This document shows, piece after piece, positions 1 to 8,293 of a stretch of DNA of 16,075 nt. The translations under genes were made by a program, and so were the position numbers. Source of the stretch: Woeseia sp. (GTDB taxonomy: Bacteria; Pseudomonadota; Gammaproteobacteria; Steroidobacterales; Woeseiaceae). Each line of letters opens with the position of its first letter. The stretch's first letter is position 1. The stretch is taken from NCBI GenBank assembly GCA_018701055.1, contig JABIUH010000251.1, forward strand, positions 1-16,075. The letters are read 5' to 3'. Under the pieces are notes generated by a model. That model did no database searches. It saw only the letters and a list, made by a program, of their open reading frames with translations, and was not told the origin of the DNA.

Positions 1-454
1 CTGCATTTTCAACAGCAGCGATTGAGTCGATGAAGATGGCTGCGGTCGCTGGATCAACAAGGCGCTGATAGCTGTACACAAAATCATCAGCCGTCACCGG
101 TTCACCGTTTGACCAGCGGGCATTGGGTCGCAGCCAAAAAGTGTATTCCAGACCGTCGTCAGACGCCTCCCATCGCTCGGCAGCCGCAGCGCGCTGCTTG
201 CCGTCTCGAGTGTAGCCGATTAGGCCTTCTCCAAGATCGCGTTGGACATCGTGCGCCTCAGCCGTTGCTGATTTGTGCATATCCAGTGATTCTGGCTCCG
301 CTCCGTTGCCTCTGTTTAGCAGCGACTGAGACTCAGCAACCACGACATTGGGTGGCGCGGAATCACCACACGCAGACAACAGTAATATGGCGAATATCCC
401 GAGGATAATGCCAGCGTATTTCGAGCTAAGCTTTTTTCGCAATGATAGGGTCAC
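1..454 (-). CDS. Peptide ABC transporter substrate-binding lipoprotein, OppA/SBP_bac_5 family (3' part outside window)
   Basis: The reverse strand encodes about 151 residues running off the left edge. The N-terminus has a basic stretch (LRKKLSSK), a hydrophobic core and a lipobox L-S-A-C with Cys at about residue 29, so this should be a lipoprotein tethered on the periplasmic side. The mature part contains EAHDVQRDLGEGLIGY and, further on, RWSNGEPVTADDFVYSYQR, the typical N-terminal signature of oligopeptide-binding proteins (OppA, MppA and DppA relatives) that deliver peptides to an ABC importer. No permease or ATPase partner is visible. The chosen start is GTG at 454, the only common start between the in-frame TAA (470-472) and the signal peptide apart from TTG at 442. 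It follows mnmG in the same direction after 74 bases, a place where rsmG usually lies in relatives. The family is clear; the exact ligand is unknown. Confidence 0.85.
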   Translation of the reverse strand, partial: MTLSLRKKLSSKYAGIILGIFAILLLSACGDSAPPNVVVAESQSLLNRGNGAEPESLDMHKSATAEAHDVQRDLGEGLIGYTRDGKQRAAAAERWEASDDGLEYTFWLRPNARWSNGEPVTADDFVYSYQRLVDPATAAIFIDSIAAVENA

Positions 455-495
455 GACCGCAAGAATACCTTAATAAGATCGCTTTTCCGGGGCAT
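451..495 (-). CDS. Possible 14-residue leader ORF coupled to the OppA-like gene
   Basis: On the reverse strand an ATG at 495-493 follows AAGGTGA, a good ribosome binding site, and opens a 14-codon frame (MPRKSDLIKVFLRS). Its TGA overlaps the GTG start of the lipoprotein gene in a GTGA arrangement. The lipoprotein gene itself has no comparable binding site at normal spacing, so reinitiation after this short frame is plausible. It could equally be chance, or the scar of a changed start. No function is proposed for the peptide. Confidence 0.3.
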   Translation of the reverse strand: MPRKSDLIKVFLRS

Positions 496-528
496 GGCTC
501 ACCTTTTATTACGAATACAGCATCGATC

Positions 529-2487
529 CTAGCCGGTTTTTTTTACGGGAGGAGCGTGTTTTTCGGTTGAATCGATAGACGCCTTTTTATTTTCTAGCAG
601 GCGCTTCTTTAAATGTATGAGTAGCAATGAGATGGTCGCTGGCGTCACGCCCTCGAGTCTGGATGCGTGTCCAAGCGTCTCCGGTCGCGTTTTTTCCAGG
701 CGTTGTCGAGCTTCGTTTGATAAACCAACCACGCCTCGATAGTCGAGGTCCGTCGGCAGGCGAAGTCCCGCTTGTTTGTTGTGCTTTTCGATTTCTCGCG
801 TCTGTCGCTCAATGTATCCCGCGTACTTTGCGCGCACTTCCAGCTGCAACCCAACCTGCTCCGCCTGCTCATCCGACAGCCGGTCCTGCCGGTCTCGCGG
901 ACCAACAACGCTCAGCGATGCGATATCTGCATAAGTGACATTGGGACGCCGTAGCAAATCGGCTGCGCGACACTCTCGCTTGAGCGACTCACCTAGTTGC
1001 TCACAATCAGCGTCGTTCAGTTGTTTGGGATGTATGACGATTGAATCGAGCCGAGCTTGTTCGTCACTGACCGCGGCACGTTTCTCCACGAATGCTTGCC
1101 AGCGCTCATCACTAACGATGCCCATTTCACGACCCATTGGCGTCAGTCGAAGATCAGCGTTGTCTTCACGCAGCAGCAAACGATATTCAGCACGACTGGT
1201 GAACATACGATAGGGCTCACTAACGCCACGTGTGACCAAATCATCAACCAGCACACCGAGATAGGCTTCGCTGCGCGCCGGATACCAGGCGTCTTTGTCT
1301 GCTGCTTTCCGCGCCGCGTTCAGGCCGGCAAGCAATCCTTGGGCGCCAGCTTCTTCATAACCCGTTGTACCGTTAATTTGTCCTGCAAAAAAGAGGCCGT
1401 CCATGCACCGAGTTTCAAGAGTCGGCCGCAGATCCCGGGGGTCGAAGTAGTCATACTCGATGGCGTAACCGGGTTGTGTAATGTGGGCGTTCTCGAAACC
1501 AATCATTGAGCGAACGAAACGAAGCTGCACCTCGTAGGGCAAGCTTGTTGAAATTCCGTTCGGATATATTTCCGTTGTATGCAAACCCTCGGGCTCGACG
1601 AACACCTGATGCGAATCACGTTCTGCGAAGCGCTCAACCTTGTCTTCGATCGATGGGCAGTAGCGGGGCCCCACACCTTCAATCAGACCCGAATACATTG
1701 CAGACTCCGACAATGAACCACGAATGATGTCGTGCGTTTCCGTCGTTGTACGTGTGATGTGGCAACTAACCTGTCGTGGGTGGTCCGCGCGGCTACCCAG
1801 AAAAGAAAATACCGGTCGTGGCGAATCACCGGGCTGTTCCGTCATTGCCGCGTAATTCAGTGTATTGCCATCAAGTCGCGGCGGTGTTCCCGTTTTCAAC
1901 CGCGCCACGTTGAATGGCAAATCACGCAATCGTTCTGCGAGTCGGTTTGAGGGTTGATCTCCGGCTCGACCGCCCGCTTTTTCAGTCTTGCCGATCAGGA
2001 TTCGACCACCGAGAAATGTCCCAACCGTTAATACGACCGTCGGCGCGTGAAAACGCAAGTCTATTCCGGTCACAACACCCGCGACGCGCTCTCCTTCGAC
2101 AATCAAATCTTCGACCGATTGCTGAAAGATCGAAAGTCCGCTTTGCTTTTCGAGCGTTTGCCGAATCGCCTGGCGATATAGCACTCGGTCAGCCTGCGCC
2201 CTCGTTGCTCGAACCGCTGGGCCTTTGCTTGCATTCAGGGTGCGAAATTGAATACCCGCAGAATCAATTGCCTGTGCGATCGCACCACCGAGCGCATCAA
2301 TTTCTTTAGTCAGATGACCTTTGCCAATACCACCGATGGCGGGATTGCAGCTCATTTGACCGAGCGTCGCGATATTTTGCGTAATCAGAAGCGTGCGCGC
2401 ACCGGCGCGCGCAGCAGCAAGGCTTGCTTCCGTCCCAGCATGACCGCCGCCGACAACGATGACGTCAAATTGTGAGTCCTTACGCAT
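529..2487 (-). CDS. mnmG: tRNA uridine-5-carboxymethylaminomethyl(34) synthesis enzyme MnmG (GidA)
   Basis: 652 residues. MnmG is the FAD- and NADH-dependent partner of MnmE; the complex installs (carboxymethyl)aminomethyl on U34 of tRNAs reading split codon boxes. Visible features are the FAD-binding GGGHAGTEA at about 13-21, the family signature GGIGKGHLTKEIDALGG at 52-68 with Cys47 just before it, a second conserved cysteine in PRYCPSIEDK (Cys277), and the C-terminal tRNA/MnmE-binding region (GLSNEARQRLEKTRPETLG). It is slightly longer than E. coli MnmG (629) because of a lysine-rich tail (KKASIDST...KKTG). The start is ATG 2487; TGA lies in frame just upstream and the binding site is weak. 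Neighbours are atypical: mnmE is more than 4 kb away and rsmG does not follow. Confidence 0.98.
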   Translation of the reverse strand: MRKDSQFDVIVVGGGHAGTEASLAAARAGARTLLITQNIATLGQMSCNPAIGGIGKGHLTKEIDALGGAIAQAIDSAGIQFRTLNASKGPAVRATRAQADRVLYRQAIRQTLEKQSGLSIFQQSVEDLIVEGERVAGVVTGIDLRFHAPTVVLTVGTFLGGRILIGKTEKAGGRAGDQPSNRLAERLRDLPFNVARLKTGTPPRLDGNTLNYAAMTEQPGDSPRPVFSFLGSRADHPRQVSCHITRTTTETHDIIRGSLSESAMYSGLIEGVGPRYCPSIEDKVERFAERDSHQVFVEPEGLHTTEIYPNGISTSLPYEVQLRFVRSMIGFENAHITQPGYAIEYDYFDPRDLRPTLETRCMDGLFFAGQINGTTGYEEAGAQGLLAGLNAARKAADKDAWYPARSEAYLGVLVDDLVTRGVSEPYRMFTSRAEYRLLLREDNADLRLTPMGREMGIVSDERWQAFVEKRAAVSDEQARLDSIVIHPKQLNDADCEQLGESLKRECRAADLLRRPNVTYADIASLSVVGPRDRQDRLSDEQAEQVGLQLEVRAKYAGYIERQTREIEKHNKQAGLRLPTDLDYRGVVGLSNEARQRLEKTRPETLGHASRLEGVTPATISLLLIHLKKRLLENKKASIDSTEKHAPPVKKTG

Positions 2488-2615
2488 TGGTCATTTTTTG
2501 ATCAGTTTCGAGCGGGTCGCCATTCTAATCGCAGCCCGCCATAATCTCCACAACCCTTTACAATCTTTTGCCCTTTCTAGACACTAGTTAACCCCTTCAG
2601 AGTTTGGATTTAGAC

Positions 2616-4094
2616 TTGAATAAATGCCTGAGATCGGCGGCAATGATGCTGCTATTTACACCTGCAATCCAGGCTTGGCCGCAAGACAGTACCCCCTCAC
2701 CAACGCTACATCTTGAAGATTGCCGAATTCGTGCCGGCGAGGGATATCCCGGTATTAAAGCTCGCTGCGGCACGCTGGAACGACCGGAAAATCCAGCTGC
2801 GCCGAACGGCGACATTCTGGAGCTTTTCGTTGCCGTCGTTCCCGCGCTAAGCCTGGAGCCGGATCCTGATCCGCTGGTACCGATTGCCGGCGGTCCCGGA
2901 CAAGCATCAAGCGAATTCTATGCCTCAACAGCAAGCGCGTTTGAAGCCGTCCGGCGTACACGGGATATTGTGCTTCTGGATCAACGTGGAACAGGAAAGT
3001 CAGCGCCAATGACTTGCGAGGCTGACGAGGCCTTAGCCGAGGGTCGATATTCGAGAGCGCAAGCCATTACTCAAACAGAAGCCTGTTTACTGGCGCTGCC
3101 ACACGACCCTCGTTACTTCACCACCAGTGTCGCGGTACAGGATCTTGAGGCACTGCGTCTGGCGCTTGGCTACGAGAAGTTCAACGTCTATGGAATCTCA
3201 TATGGATCTCGCGTAGCGCAACATTATATGCGGCGTTATCCCGAGTCGACTCGCACGGTGGTCCTTGATGGTGTCGTCCCGCCGCAGCTCGCGCTTGGAC
3301 CGGGCATCGCCATCGAGGCACAGAAAACACTGGATGGTATTTTTTCGCGTTGCACAGAAAGCACTGACTGTGGAGAGCGATTCCCGAACATCGAAACTGA
3401 TTTTATGATTCTCAGATCGAGGCTTGCGGTAGAAACGGTCTTGGTGCAACTGATGAACCCAGTTACGGGCGCGGCAGATGAAATCGTATTTGGCAACGAC
3501 GAAATGGCAGGAGCATTACGTTTATTAAGCTACCACCCAAACACGGTCGCCCTGATGCCGCTTTTGATTGATCAAGCGGCGAACGGAAATTTTAGGCCGC
3601 TTGCTGCACAAGCCATGATGATTAGTGAAGCGTTGTCGGAGTCGATCAACATCGGTATGCATAACGCCGTTGTTTGTACTGAAGATGCGCCTTTTTTCGC
3701 CGGCGAGAGTGTTACACAGGAAGCACTTGAGACTACCTACATTGGCCCACTTCAGCTTGATGCACTAAGCGCAATCTGTTCCGTTTGGCCTGCTGGTGTT
3801 TTGGATGATGGTTTTAAAGAACCGGTTAGCTCTGACATTCCGGTGTTGCTCCTCTCCGGTGAATACGACCCGATAACACCGCCCGCGTATGGTGATGCTG
3901 CTGCCTTGGAATTCGATAACTTCACTCACTTGACTGGTGCTAAACAGGGTCACGGACAAGCGCCGCGTGGTTGCATGTCGAACATCATCGGTGATTTTGT
4001 TGCTTCAGCGGACCTCGAATCGCTTGAAACTGAATGCCTGGAGCGATTACACGCCATGCCGTTCTTTTTGGATTTTTCAGGGCCAGCGCCATGA
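2616..4094 (+). CDS. Exported alpha/beta hydrolase, S33 / tripeptidyl-aminopeptidase-like
   Basis: About 492 residues. The N-terminus (NKCLR, then a hydrophobic stretch ending AIQA) looks like a Sec signal peptide, so the enzyme should act in the periplasm. Motifs: oxyanion-side GGPG at about 92-95, DQRGTGKS at 122-129, nucleophile elbow GISYGS with Ser195, the Asp in GEYDPITPP (about Asp418) and His in QGHGQ (about His446). Together they form a Ser-Asp-His triad, and the C-terminal part resembles the TAP-like domain of S33 aminopeptidases. The substrate may be short or proline-rich peptides, but this is inferred from the family. I chose TTG 2616 because GGA lies seven bases upstream and it leaves a basic signal-peptide start; TTG 2604 (adds MDLD) and ATG 2643 are alternatives. 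Its TGA overlaps the next ATG (ATGA), implying coupled translation with the ABC genes. Confidence 0.85.
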   Translation: MNKCLRSAAMMLLFTPAIQAWPQDSTPSPTLHLEDCRIRAGEGYPGIKARCGTLERPENPAAPNGDILELFVAVVPALSLEPDPDPLVPIAGGPGQASSEFYASTASAFEAVRRTRDIVLLDQRGTGKSAPMTCEADEALAEGRYSRAQAITQTEACLLALPHDPRYFTTSVAVQDLEALRLALGYEKFNVYGISYGSRVAQHYMRRYPESTRTVVLDGVVPPQLALGPGIAIEAQKTLDGIFSRCTESTDCGERFPNIETDFMILRSRLAVETVLVQLMNPVTGAADEIVFGNDEMAGALRLLSYHPNTVALMPLLIDQAANGNFRPLAAQAMMISEALSESINIGMHNAVVCTEDAPFFAGESVTQEALETTYIGPLQLDALSAICSVWPAGVLDDGFKEPVSSDIPVLLLSGEYDPITPPAYGDAAALEFDNFTHLTGAKQGHGQAPRGCMSNIIGDFVASADLESLETECLERLHAMPFFLDFSGPAP

Positions 4095-4834
4095 TTCGCG
4101 TCGACAATTTGCATAAATCGTTTGGGGACGTTAACGCTGTAAAGGGCGTCTCGTTTACCGCTGATGATGGAAAAATCACGGGGCTTCTTGGGCCCAATGG
4201 CGCCGGCAAATCAACGACGCTTCGGGTTTTGTACACGGTCCTGACGCCAGACTCCGGTACCGCAACGATCGATGGCGTTGATGTCGTCACCGAACGTCAA
4301 GCAGCGCGTGCTCGCATCGGTTCACTACCACACGGCGCCGGGCTCTACCCCCACTTAACAGCGCGCGAGAATATCGCTTATTACGCGAAGCTGTATGACA
4401 TGCCGGGGGATACCGTTGATGCGGCAGTGCAGAAGGTTATTGATCAGCTAGACATTAATGATTTTGCTGATCGCCGCACCAAGGGATTTTCGCAGGGTCA
4501 ACAGACCAAAGTCGCACTGGCTCGCTCACTAGTTCATGAACCGCAGAATGTGCTTCTGGATGAGCCCAGTAACGGGCTCGACGTCATGGCGACGCGCTCT
4601 TTGCGTGAGCGCATTCGTGAACTTAAAAACGCAGGTAAATGTGTTCTTTTTTCCAGTCACGTAATGCAGGAGGTGGCCGCCTTATGCGATGAAATCGTCA
4701 TCATCGCAGCGGGACAAGTGGCACTGCATGACACGATCGACGGCATCCGCAACGCCACGGGCTGTGAGGATCTTGAGGATGCGTTTGTTAAGGCCATTGA
4801 AATGGTTGATCCAACAGCGGAGCAAACGGCATGA
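4091..4834 (+). CDS. ABC transporter ATP-binding protein, NatA-like
   Basis: 247 residues from ATG 4091, which overlaps the hydrolase stop (ATGA). An earlier in-frame ATG at 4034 lies inside the hydrolase gene and would add residues before the conserved MIRVDNLHKSFG start, so I rejected it. Motifs: Walker A GPNGAGKS at 34-41, LTARENI helix, signature FSQGQQ at 133-138 (NatA-type variant of LSGGQ), Walker B VLLDE at 154-158 followed by SNGLD, and switch histidine His190 in SSHVM. The usual Q-loop glutamine position reads PHGAGLY, as commonly varied in this subfamily. It would be the cytosolic motor for the permease that follows. NatAB of Bacillus exports Na+, but many relatives export other compounds, so the substrate is open. 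Confidence 0.92.
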   Translation: MIRVDNLHKSFGDVNAVKGVSFTADDGKITGLLGPNGAGKSTTLRVLYTVLTPDSGTATIDGVDVVTERQAARARIGSLPHGAGLYPHLTARENIAYYAKLYDMPGDTVDAAVQKVIDQLDINDFADRRTKGFSQGQQTKVALARSLVHEPQNVLLDEPSNGLDVMATRSLRERIRELKNAGKCVLFSSHVMQEVAALCDEIVIIAAGQVALHDTIDGIRNATGCEDLEDAFVKAIEMVDPTAEQTA

Positions 4835-6009
4835 AAACGATCATTACGGTTTTCATGAAAGAGGTTGTCGATAATTTTAGAGATCGACGCACATTGATGT
4901 CTGCATTACTCATGGGACCCTTGTTCGGACCCATTCTATTTGCGTTCGTTATCAATCTGTCTCTGAAGCAATCGTTAAGTAATGCTGACGAGTCACTGGA
5001 CCTACCGGTCATCGGCAGTGAACACGCACCAAATTTAATGAGCTACCTGGAAAGCAACAACATCGTGATTGTAGACGGTCCGGAATCGCGAAGCGCGGCG
5101 ATAGACGGCGTGGCGAATGGTGAACATGATGTTGTCGTGCTGATCCCGGACACATTTGGCGAGAATCTCGCCAACATGGTCCCTGCCACCATCGAAGTCA
5201 TTACAGACCAGGCGAACACTCAAGCAGAGCGCGAAACGCGTCGTGCAACACGTGCTCTGCGAAGTTACGGTCAGGAACTTGCCGCAATGCGGCTGACGGT
5301 GCGCGGCGTCAGCCCTATGATCATGCGACCCCTAAATGTGGATGAGGTGGATGTTTCGACGCCAAGCGGTCGTTCCGCAATTCTTTTGGGAATGCTGAGT
5401 TATTTCTTCATTTTTGCGCTTTTAACCGGCGGCATGAATCTCGCCATCGATTCGACGGCTGGGGAACGCGAACGCGGCTCGCTGGAGCCACTACTTTGTT
5501 TGCCGGTAAAACGTGATCACCTGATTTATGGAAAGATTCTTGCGGCCTGCTTGTTTATGGCGATTTCTTTGAGTCTTAGCTTGACGTGTTTTCACTTTAC
5601 GCTGAAGTTCATGCCACTGCAGGAGTTGGGTATGACGCCGAACTTTGGGCCGTCGGTGGTGTTAATCGCTTTTTTACTGCTGGTACCATTCGCGTTGGTT
5701 GGTGCGTCGCTAATGACCTTGGTCGCGTCATTCACTAAAAGCTTCAAGGAAGCCCAAACCTGGGTCAGCGTTGTGTTGCTCGCACCGACGATGCCTATTT
5801 TGGTCGTATCCATTCTTATGGTTCGGCCAAGCACGCTTTTGATGTTTGTCCCGTCGTTAAGTCAACATTTGTTACTGGTCGGACTCATCAAAAATGAACC
5901 TCTTAATATGTTGCACGTGGCGGTGTCCGTCGGTGCAACGTTGATTGTCGGAGCATTGTTAACCTGGGTTTGTGCGCGGCTATATAGGCGCGAAGGCCTG
6001 CTTGGCTAG
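4831..6009 (+). CDS. ABC-2 type permease, NatB-like
   Basis: 392 residues. The ATG overlaps the ATPase stop (ATGA), so the two products are probably made in equal amounts. One membrane segment lies near residues 25-46, then a large non-cytoplasmic domain of about 130 residues (roughly 50-180), then five or so C-terminal membrane segments. The motif AGERERGSLEPLL after the second segment is the hallmark of NatB / ABC2_membrane_3 permeases. The protein should be the inner-membrane half of an exporter. Its extracytoplasmic loop would face the same compartment as the co-encoded exported hydrolase. The gene ends 27 bases before a strong terminator. Family is confident; substrate is not known. Confidence 0.92.
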   Translation: MKTIITVFMKEVVDNFRDRRTLMSALLMGPLFGPILFAFVINLSLKQSLSNADESLDLPVIGSEHAPNLMSYLESNNIVIVDGPESRSAAIDGVANGEHDVVVLIPDTFGENLANMVPATIEVITDQANTQAERETRRATRALRSYGQELAAMRLTVRGVSPMIMRPLNVDEVDVSTPSGRSAILLGMLSYFFIFALLTGGMNLAIDSTAGERERGSLEPLLCLPVKRDHLIYGKILAACLFMAISLSLSLTCFHFTLKFMPLQELGMTPNFGPSVVLIAFLLLVPFALVGASLMTLVASFTKSFKEAQTWVSVVLLAPTMPILVVSILMVRPSTLLMFVPSLSQHLLLVGLIKNEPLNMLHVAVSVGATLIVGALLTWVCARLYRREGLLG

Positions 6010-6036
6010 ATGCGACAGATTATTCGTTCTTAACAA

Positions 6037-6068
6037 AAAAAGGGCCCGCACATAGGTGGGCCCTTTTT
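6037..6068. terminator. Bidirectional rho-independent terminator
   Basis: Perfect 11-bp inverted repeat: AAAAAGGGCCC at 6037-6047 and GGGCCCTTTTT at 6058-6068, with a 10-base loop. The GC core is flanked by A on the left and T on the right, so it reads as an intrinsic terminator on both strands. It lies between the end of the permease gene (+) and the end of the decayed barrel gene (-), which converge here. Confidence 0.92.
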
Positions 6069-6094
6069 ACTATTTAGTTTGTTGATTCTGGGTG

Positions 6095-6656
6095 CTATTC
6101 AAAATAGTAACGCGCGTGCAGTTGGAAAATATTGACGTCATCCCAAAGGTTTGCCTCAATGCCAACACCGAGTCTTTCATTGAGCGCTAGAAGGAAGCCT
6201 GCATTAGCCCGCGTTTCGCCATCAGTCCCGTCAAAATCTATTTAATCCAATCCGCCGTACAATTCGACCGCTTCGCTAACTGCGCCGCGCAAACCCAAAC
6301 CAACAAATAGCCCATCGGCGTTTGCTGATCCTATTCCTGATCCGTCAATTTCGAGATAGCCGACGTTGGCGCTAAGGTTAAGATTGGGCGAAATTTCCGT
6401 ATGATAACCACCACCAAACTCCAGGATAGTCACATCCATCCCAAAATTCAGGTCTGCCGTTTGGTACTCAGCAAACACATGAAAATCATCGTCGATGCTA
6501 AATGATGCGGCAAATCCAATTCCATCGGCATCGAAATTGGTACTGTCTAAAATCGACGCGCCCGAATGTCGCTTGAATGTAATCGTAACTGACTGTCTAT
6601 GCGCTCACTGACACTGACAACAGTAACAATAATTTTGAAATCAATGAACGTAACAC
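6095..6656 (-). pseudogene. Decayed outer-membrane beta-barrel (porin-like) gene
   Basis: Read on the reverse strand, a GTG at 6656 with GGAG six bases upstream opens a signal peptide (LRSLISKLLLLLSVSVSA). A TAG at 6597-6599 falls just after it. The same frame continues TVSYDYIQATFGRVDF, then the homology jumps frame between about 6542 and 6557 (net +1) into STNFDADGIGFAASFSIDDD. That frame runs to a TAA at 6242-6244, where GGLD is followed by stop, and beyond it continues IDFDGTDGETRANAGFLLAL to the natural-looking end HARYYFE, TAG 6095-6097. Alternating aromatic and polar strands and the N-terminal signal indicate a small barrel of the outer-membrane porin-like type. The TAA fits a single change from a Tyr codon (GGLDY is usual in such proteins, from memory). 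With two stops and a frameshift it should be non-functional. Confidence 0.82.
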
Positions 6657-6866
6657 AGCGCTCTCCAAAAATGCCCGAGTAAATTAAGTTGCAACCGTAT
6701 CTTTGCTGTTGGGTGCAGGGTTACAAATTATGTTTATTAGAGGGACGCTGGTTGCACTGGTTCACAGCAAAACGTAAAAAATGCTTTTTATGTTTAGAAA
6801 AAATTTATAAAGGTGACGTCGTTCGCGCTGGATTGATATAAACTTAATGATTTAATACCGATTAGT

Positions 6867-8219
6867 CTACTTTCCAATGCAGAACTCAGAGAAGATTCTG
6901 CCCAACAGGTCATCGCTGGAAAAATCACCCGTGATGTGGCTCAGCGACGATTGCGCCAGACGGAGTTCTTCAGCAAGAATCTCGCCGGCTCTGTCATCTA
7001 TTAATGCCGCACGACCGATACAGAAATGGTCGAAGGCTTGTTGCAGAGCGACTACGTGACGACGACGCGCGGTAAATGCGCCTTCACCGTTATCTTCATA
7101 GCCGGCGAAAGCTGTGATTGCGCTTTTGAGAGCTTCCATTCCTGTGCCGGTTTTTGCTGACAGGTTTATTGATTGATTTGAGGTCGGTGGTTCGCGGGCA
7201 TCATTATCGCAAAGATCTATTTTATTCCGAATCACAATGACTGGCAGATCAGGAGGGAACGGTTCTGCCAAGCTTTCTGTTTCCGGCGCCGTTGCGTCTT
7301 TAACCCATAAGATCGCATCTGCGGTTTGCATAACTTCCCTCGCTTTGCGAATTCCCTCTGCTTCTATTCGATCTGGGTTATCCCGCAGACCCGCCGTATC
7401 AACTAGCTCTACGGATAATCCCTCGATATCAATTTGTTCTCGAATAATATCTCTTGTTGTCCCGGCCACCTCAGTGACAATCGCTGCATCCTGCCCGCTC
7501 AAATAATTGAGGAGGCTTGATTTGCCAACATTAGGCTGCCCTGCAATAACGAAGCGCAAACCATCTCTCAGAATTCGGCCCGCGGCGGCCTTGTGAAGCA
7601 GGTCTGTAAAAGTAACTTCACAAGTTTTGAGTTTTGTAAGCAAAGCCTGATCCGAAAGAAAGTCAATCTCTTCCTCTGGAAAATCAATGGCCGCTTCAAC
7701 GTGCAACCGAAGTTGGATGACGGTTTCGATTAGCGTGAATACGGCGAGAGAGAAAACGCCCGTTAGTGATCGATGCGCGGCGCGCACCGCTTGTGCGGTT
7801 CCACTATCGATCAAATCCGCGATGGCCTCTGCTTGTGCAAGGTCGAGTTTTCCGTTTAGGAATGCGCGCTGTGAGAACTCTCCGGGCGCGGCACGTCTTG
7901 CGCCACATTCGATTGCAGCTTCCAGCAGCATGTTCGTGATAATGGGACCACCGTGCCCTTGTAGCTCAATTACAGATTCGCCCGTGTAAGACGCGGTGCC
8001 GGGAAAGTACAAAACAATACCCGAGTCTATAGGGCGCGATGCACCATCATAGAATATTCGTTTGCTGGCATGACGGGGTTTTGGCATGTCGCCCAGGATT
8101 TTGAGGCCGACTGATTCCGCGTCGTCTCCAGATATTCGCACGACGGCTACGCCCCCTTTGCCGGGGGGTGTCGCAGGAGCAACGATAGTGTCTCTTATAT
8201 ATTCGGGCCGATCGTGCAT
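6867..8219 (-). CDS. mnmE: tRNA modification GTPase MnmE (TrmE)
   Basis: 450 residues, close to the usual 454. MnmE is a G protein activated by nucleotide-dependent dimerisation that binds 5-formyl-THF and works with MnmG on U34 of tRNA. Features: N-terminal folate-binding domain beginning DTIVAPATPPGKGG, central helical domain, and inserted G domain with G1 GQPNVGKS (227-234), G2 TTRD (254-257), G3 DTAG (274-277) and G4 NKID (332-335). The C-terminus is FCIGK with the catalytic Cys447. ATG 8219 has AGAGG about five bases upstream. It follows yidC by 74 bases and is the last intact gene of the leftward rpmH-rnpA-yidC run. Its partner mnmG is not adjacent. Confidence 0.98.
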   Translation of the reverse strand: MHDRPEYIRDTIVAPATPPGKGGVAVVRISGDDAESVGLKILGDMPKPRHASKRIFYDGASRPIDSGIVLYFPGTASYTGESVIELQGHGGPIITNMLLEAAIECGARRAAPGEFSQRAFLNGKLDLAQAEAIADLIDSGTAQAVRAAHRSLTGVFSLAVFTLIETVIQLRLHVEAAIDFPEEEIDFLSDQALLTKLKTCEVTFTDLLHKAAAGRILRDGLRFVIAGQPNVGKSSLLNYLSGQDAAIVTEVAGTTRDIIREQIDIEGLSVELVDTAGLRDNPDRIEAEGIRKAREVMQTADAILWVKDATAPETESLAEPFPPDLPVIVIRNKIDLCDNDAREPPTSNQSINLSAKTGTGMEALKSAITAFAGYEDNGEGAFTARRRHVVALQQAFDHFCIGRAALIDDRAGEILAEELRLAQSSLSHITGDFSSDDLLGRIFSEFCIGK

Positions 8220-8293
8220 GCGGGCCTCTCAAGAAATCGTTGGGTATTCAGTCTTTCGACAGCTTCTGTACCCGTACAAATTTCGGCCGGTGG

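Noticed and set aside
2488..2615. Promoters in the divergent mnmG/hydrolase gap (for example TTTACA at 2557-2562)
   Set aside because: No -10 element of reasonable quality lies at correct spacing on either strand, so no promoter was called.
4034..4090. Earlier in-frame ATG for the NatA-like ATPase
   Set aside because: It lies within the hydrolase gene, adds 19 residues ahead of the conserved MIRVDNLHKSFG start, and the ATGA overlap at 4091 is a better start.
6242..6478. Stand-alone 78-residue barrel-like gene on the reverse strand
   Set aside because: It is only the middle of the decayed barrel gene; homology continues past the stop and upstream in another frame.
6657..6866. Terminator for mnmE or a small gene in the 210-base AT-rich gap
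   Set aside because: A-T runs and a direct repeat (AACCAG twice on the reverse strand) are present, but no GC stem followed by T-run and no credible frame.
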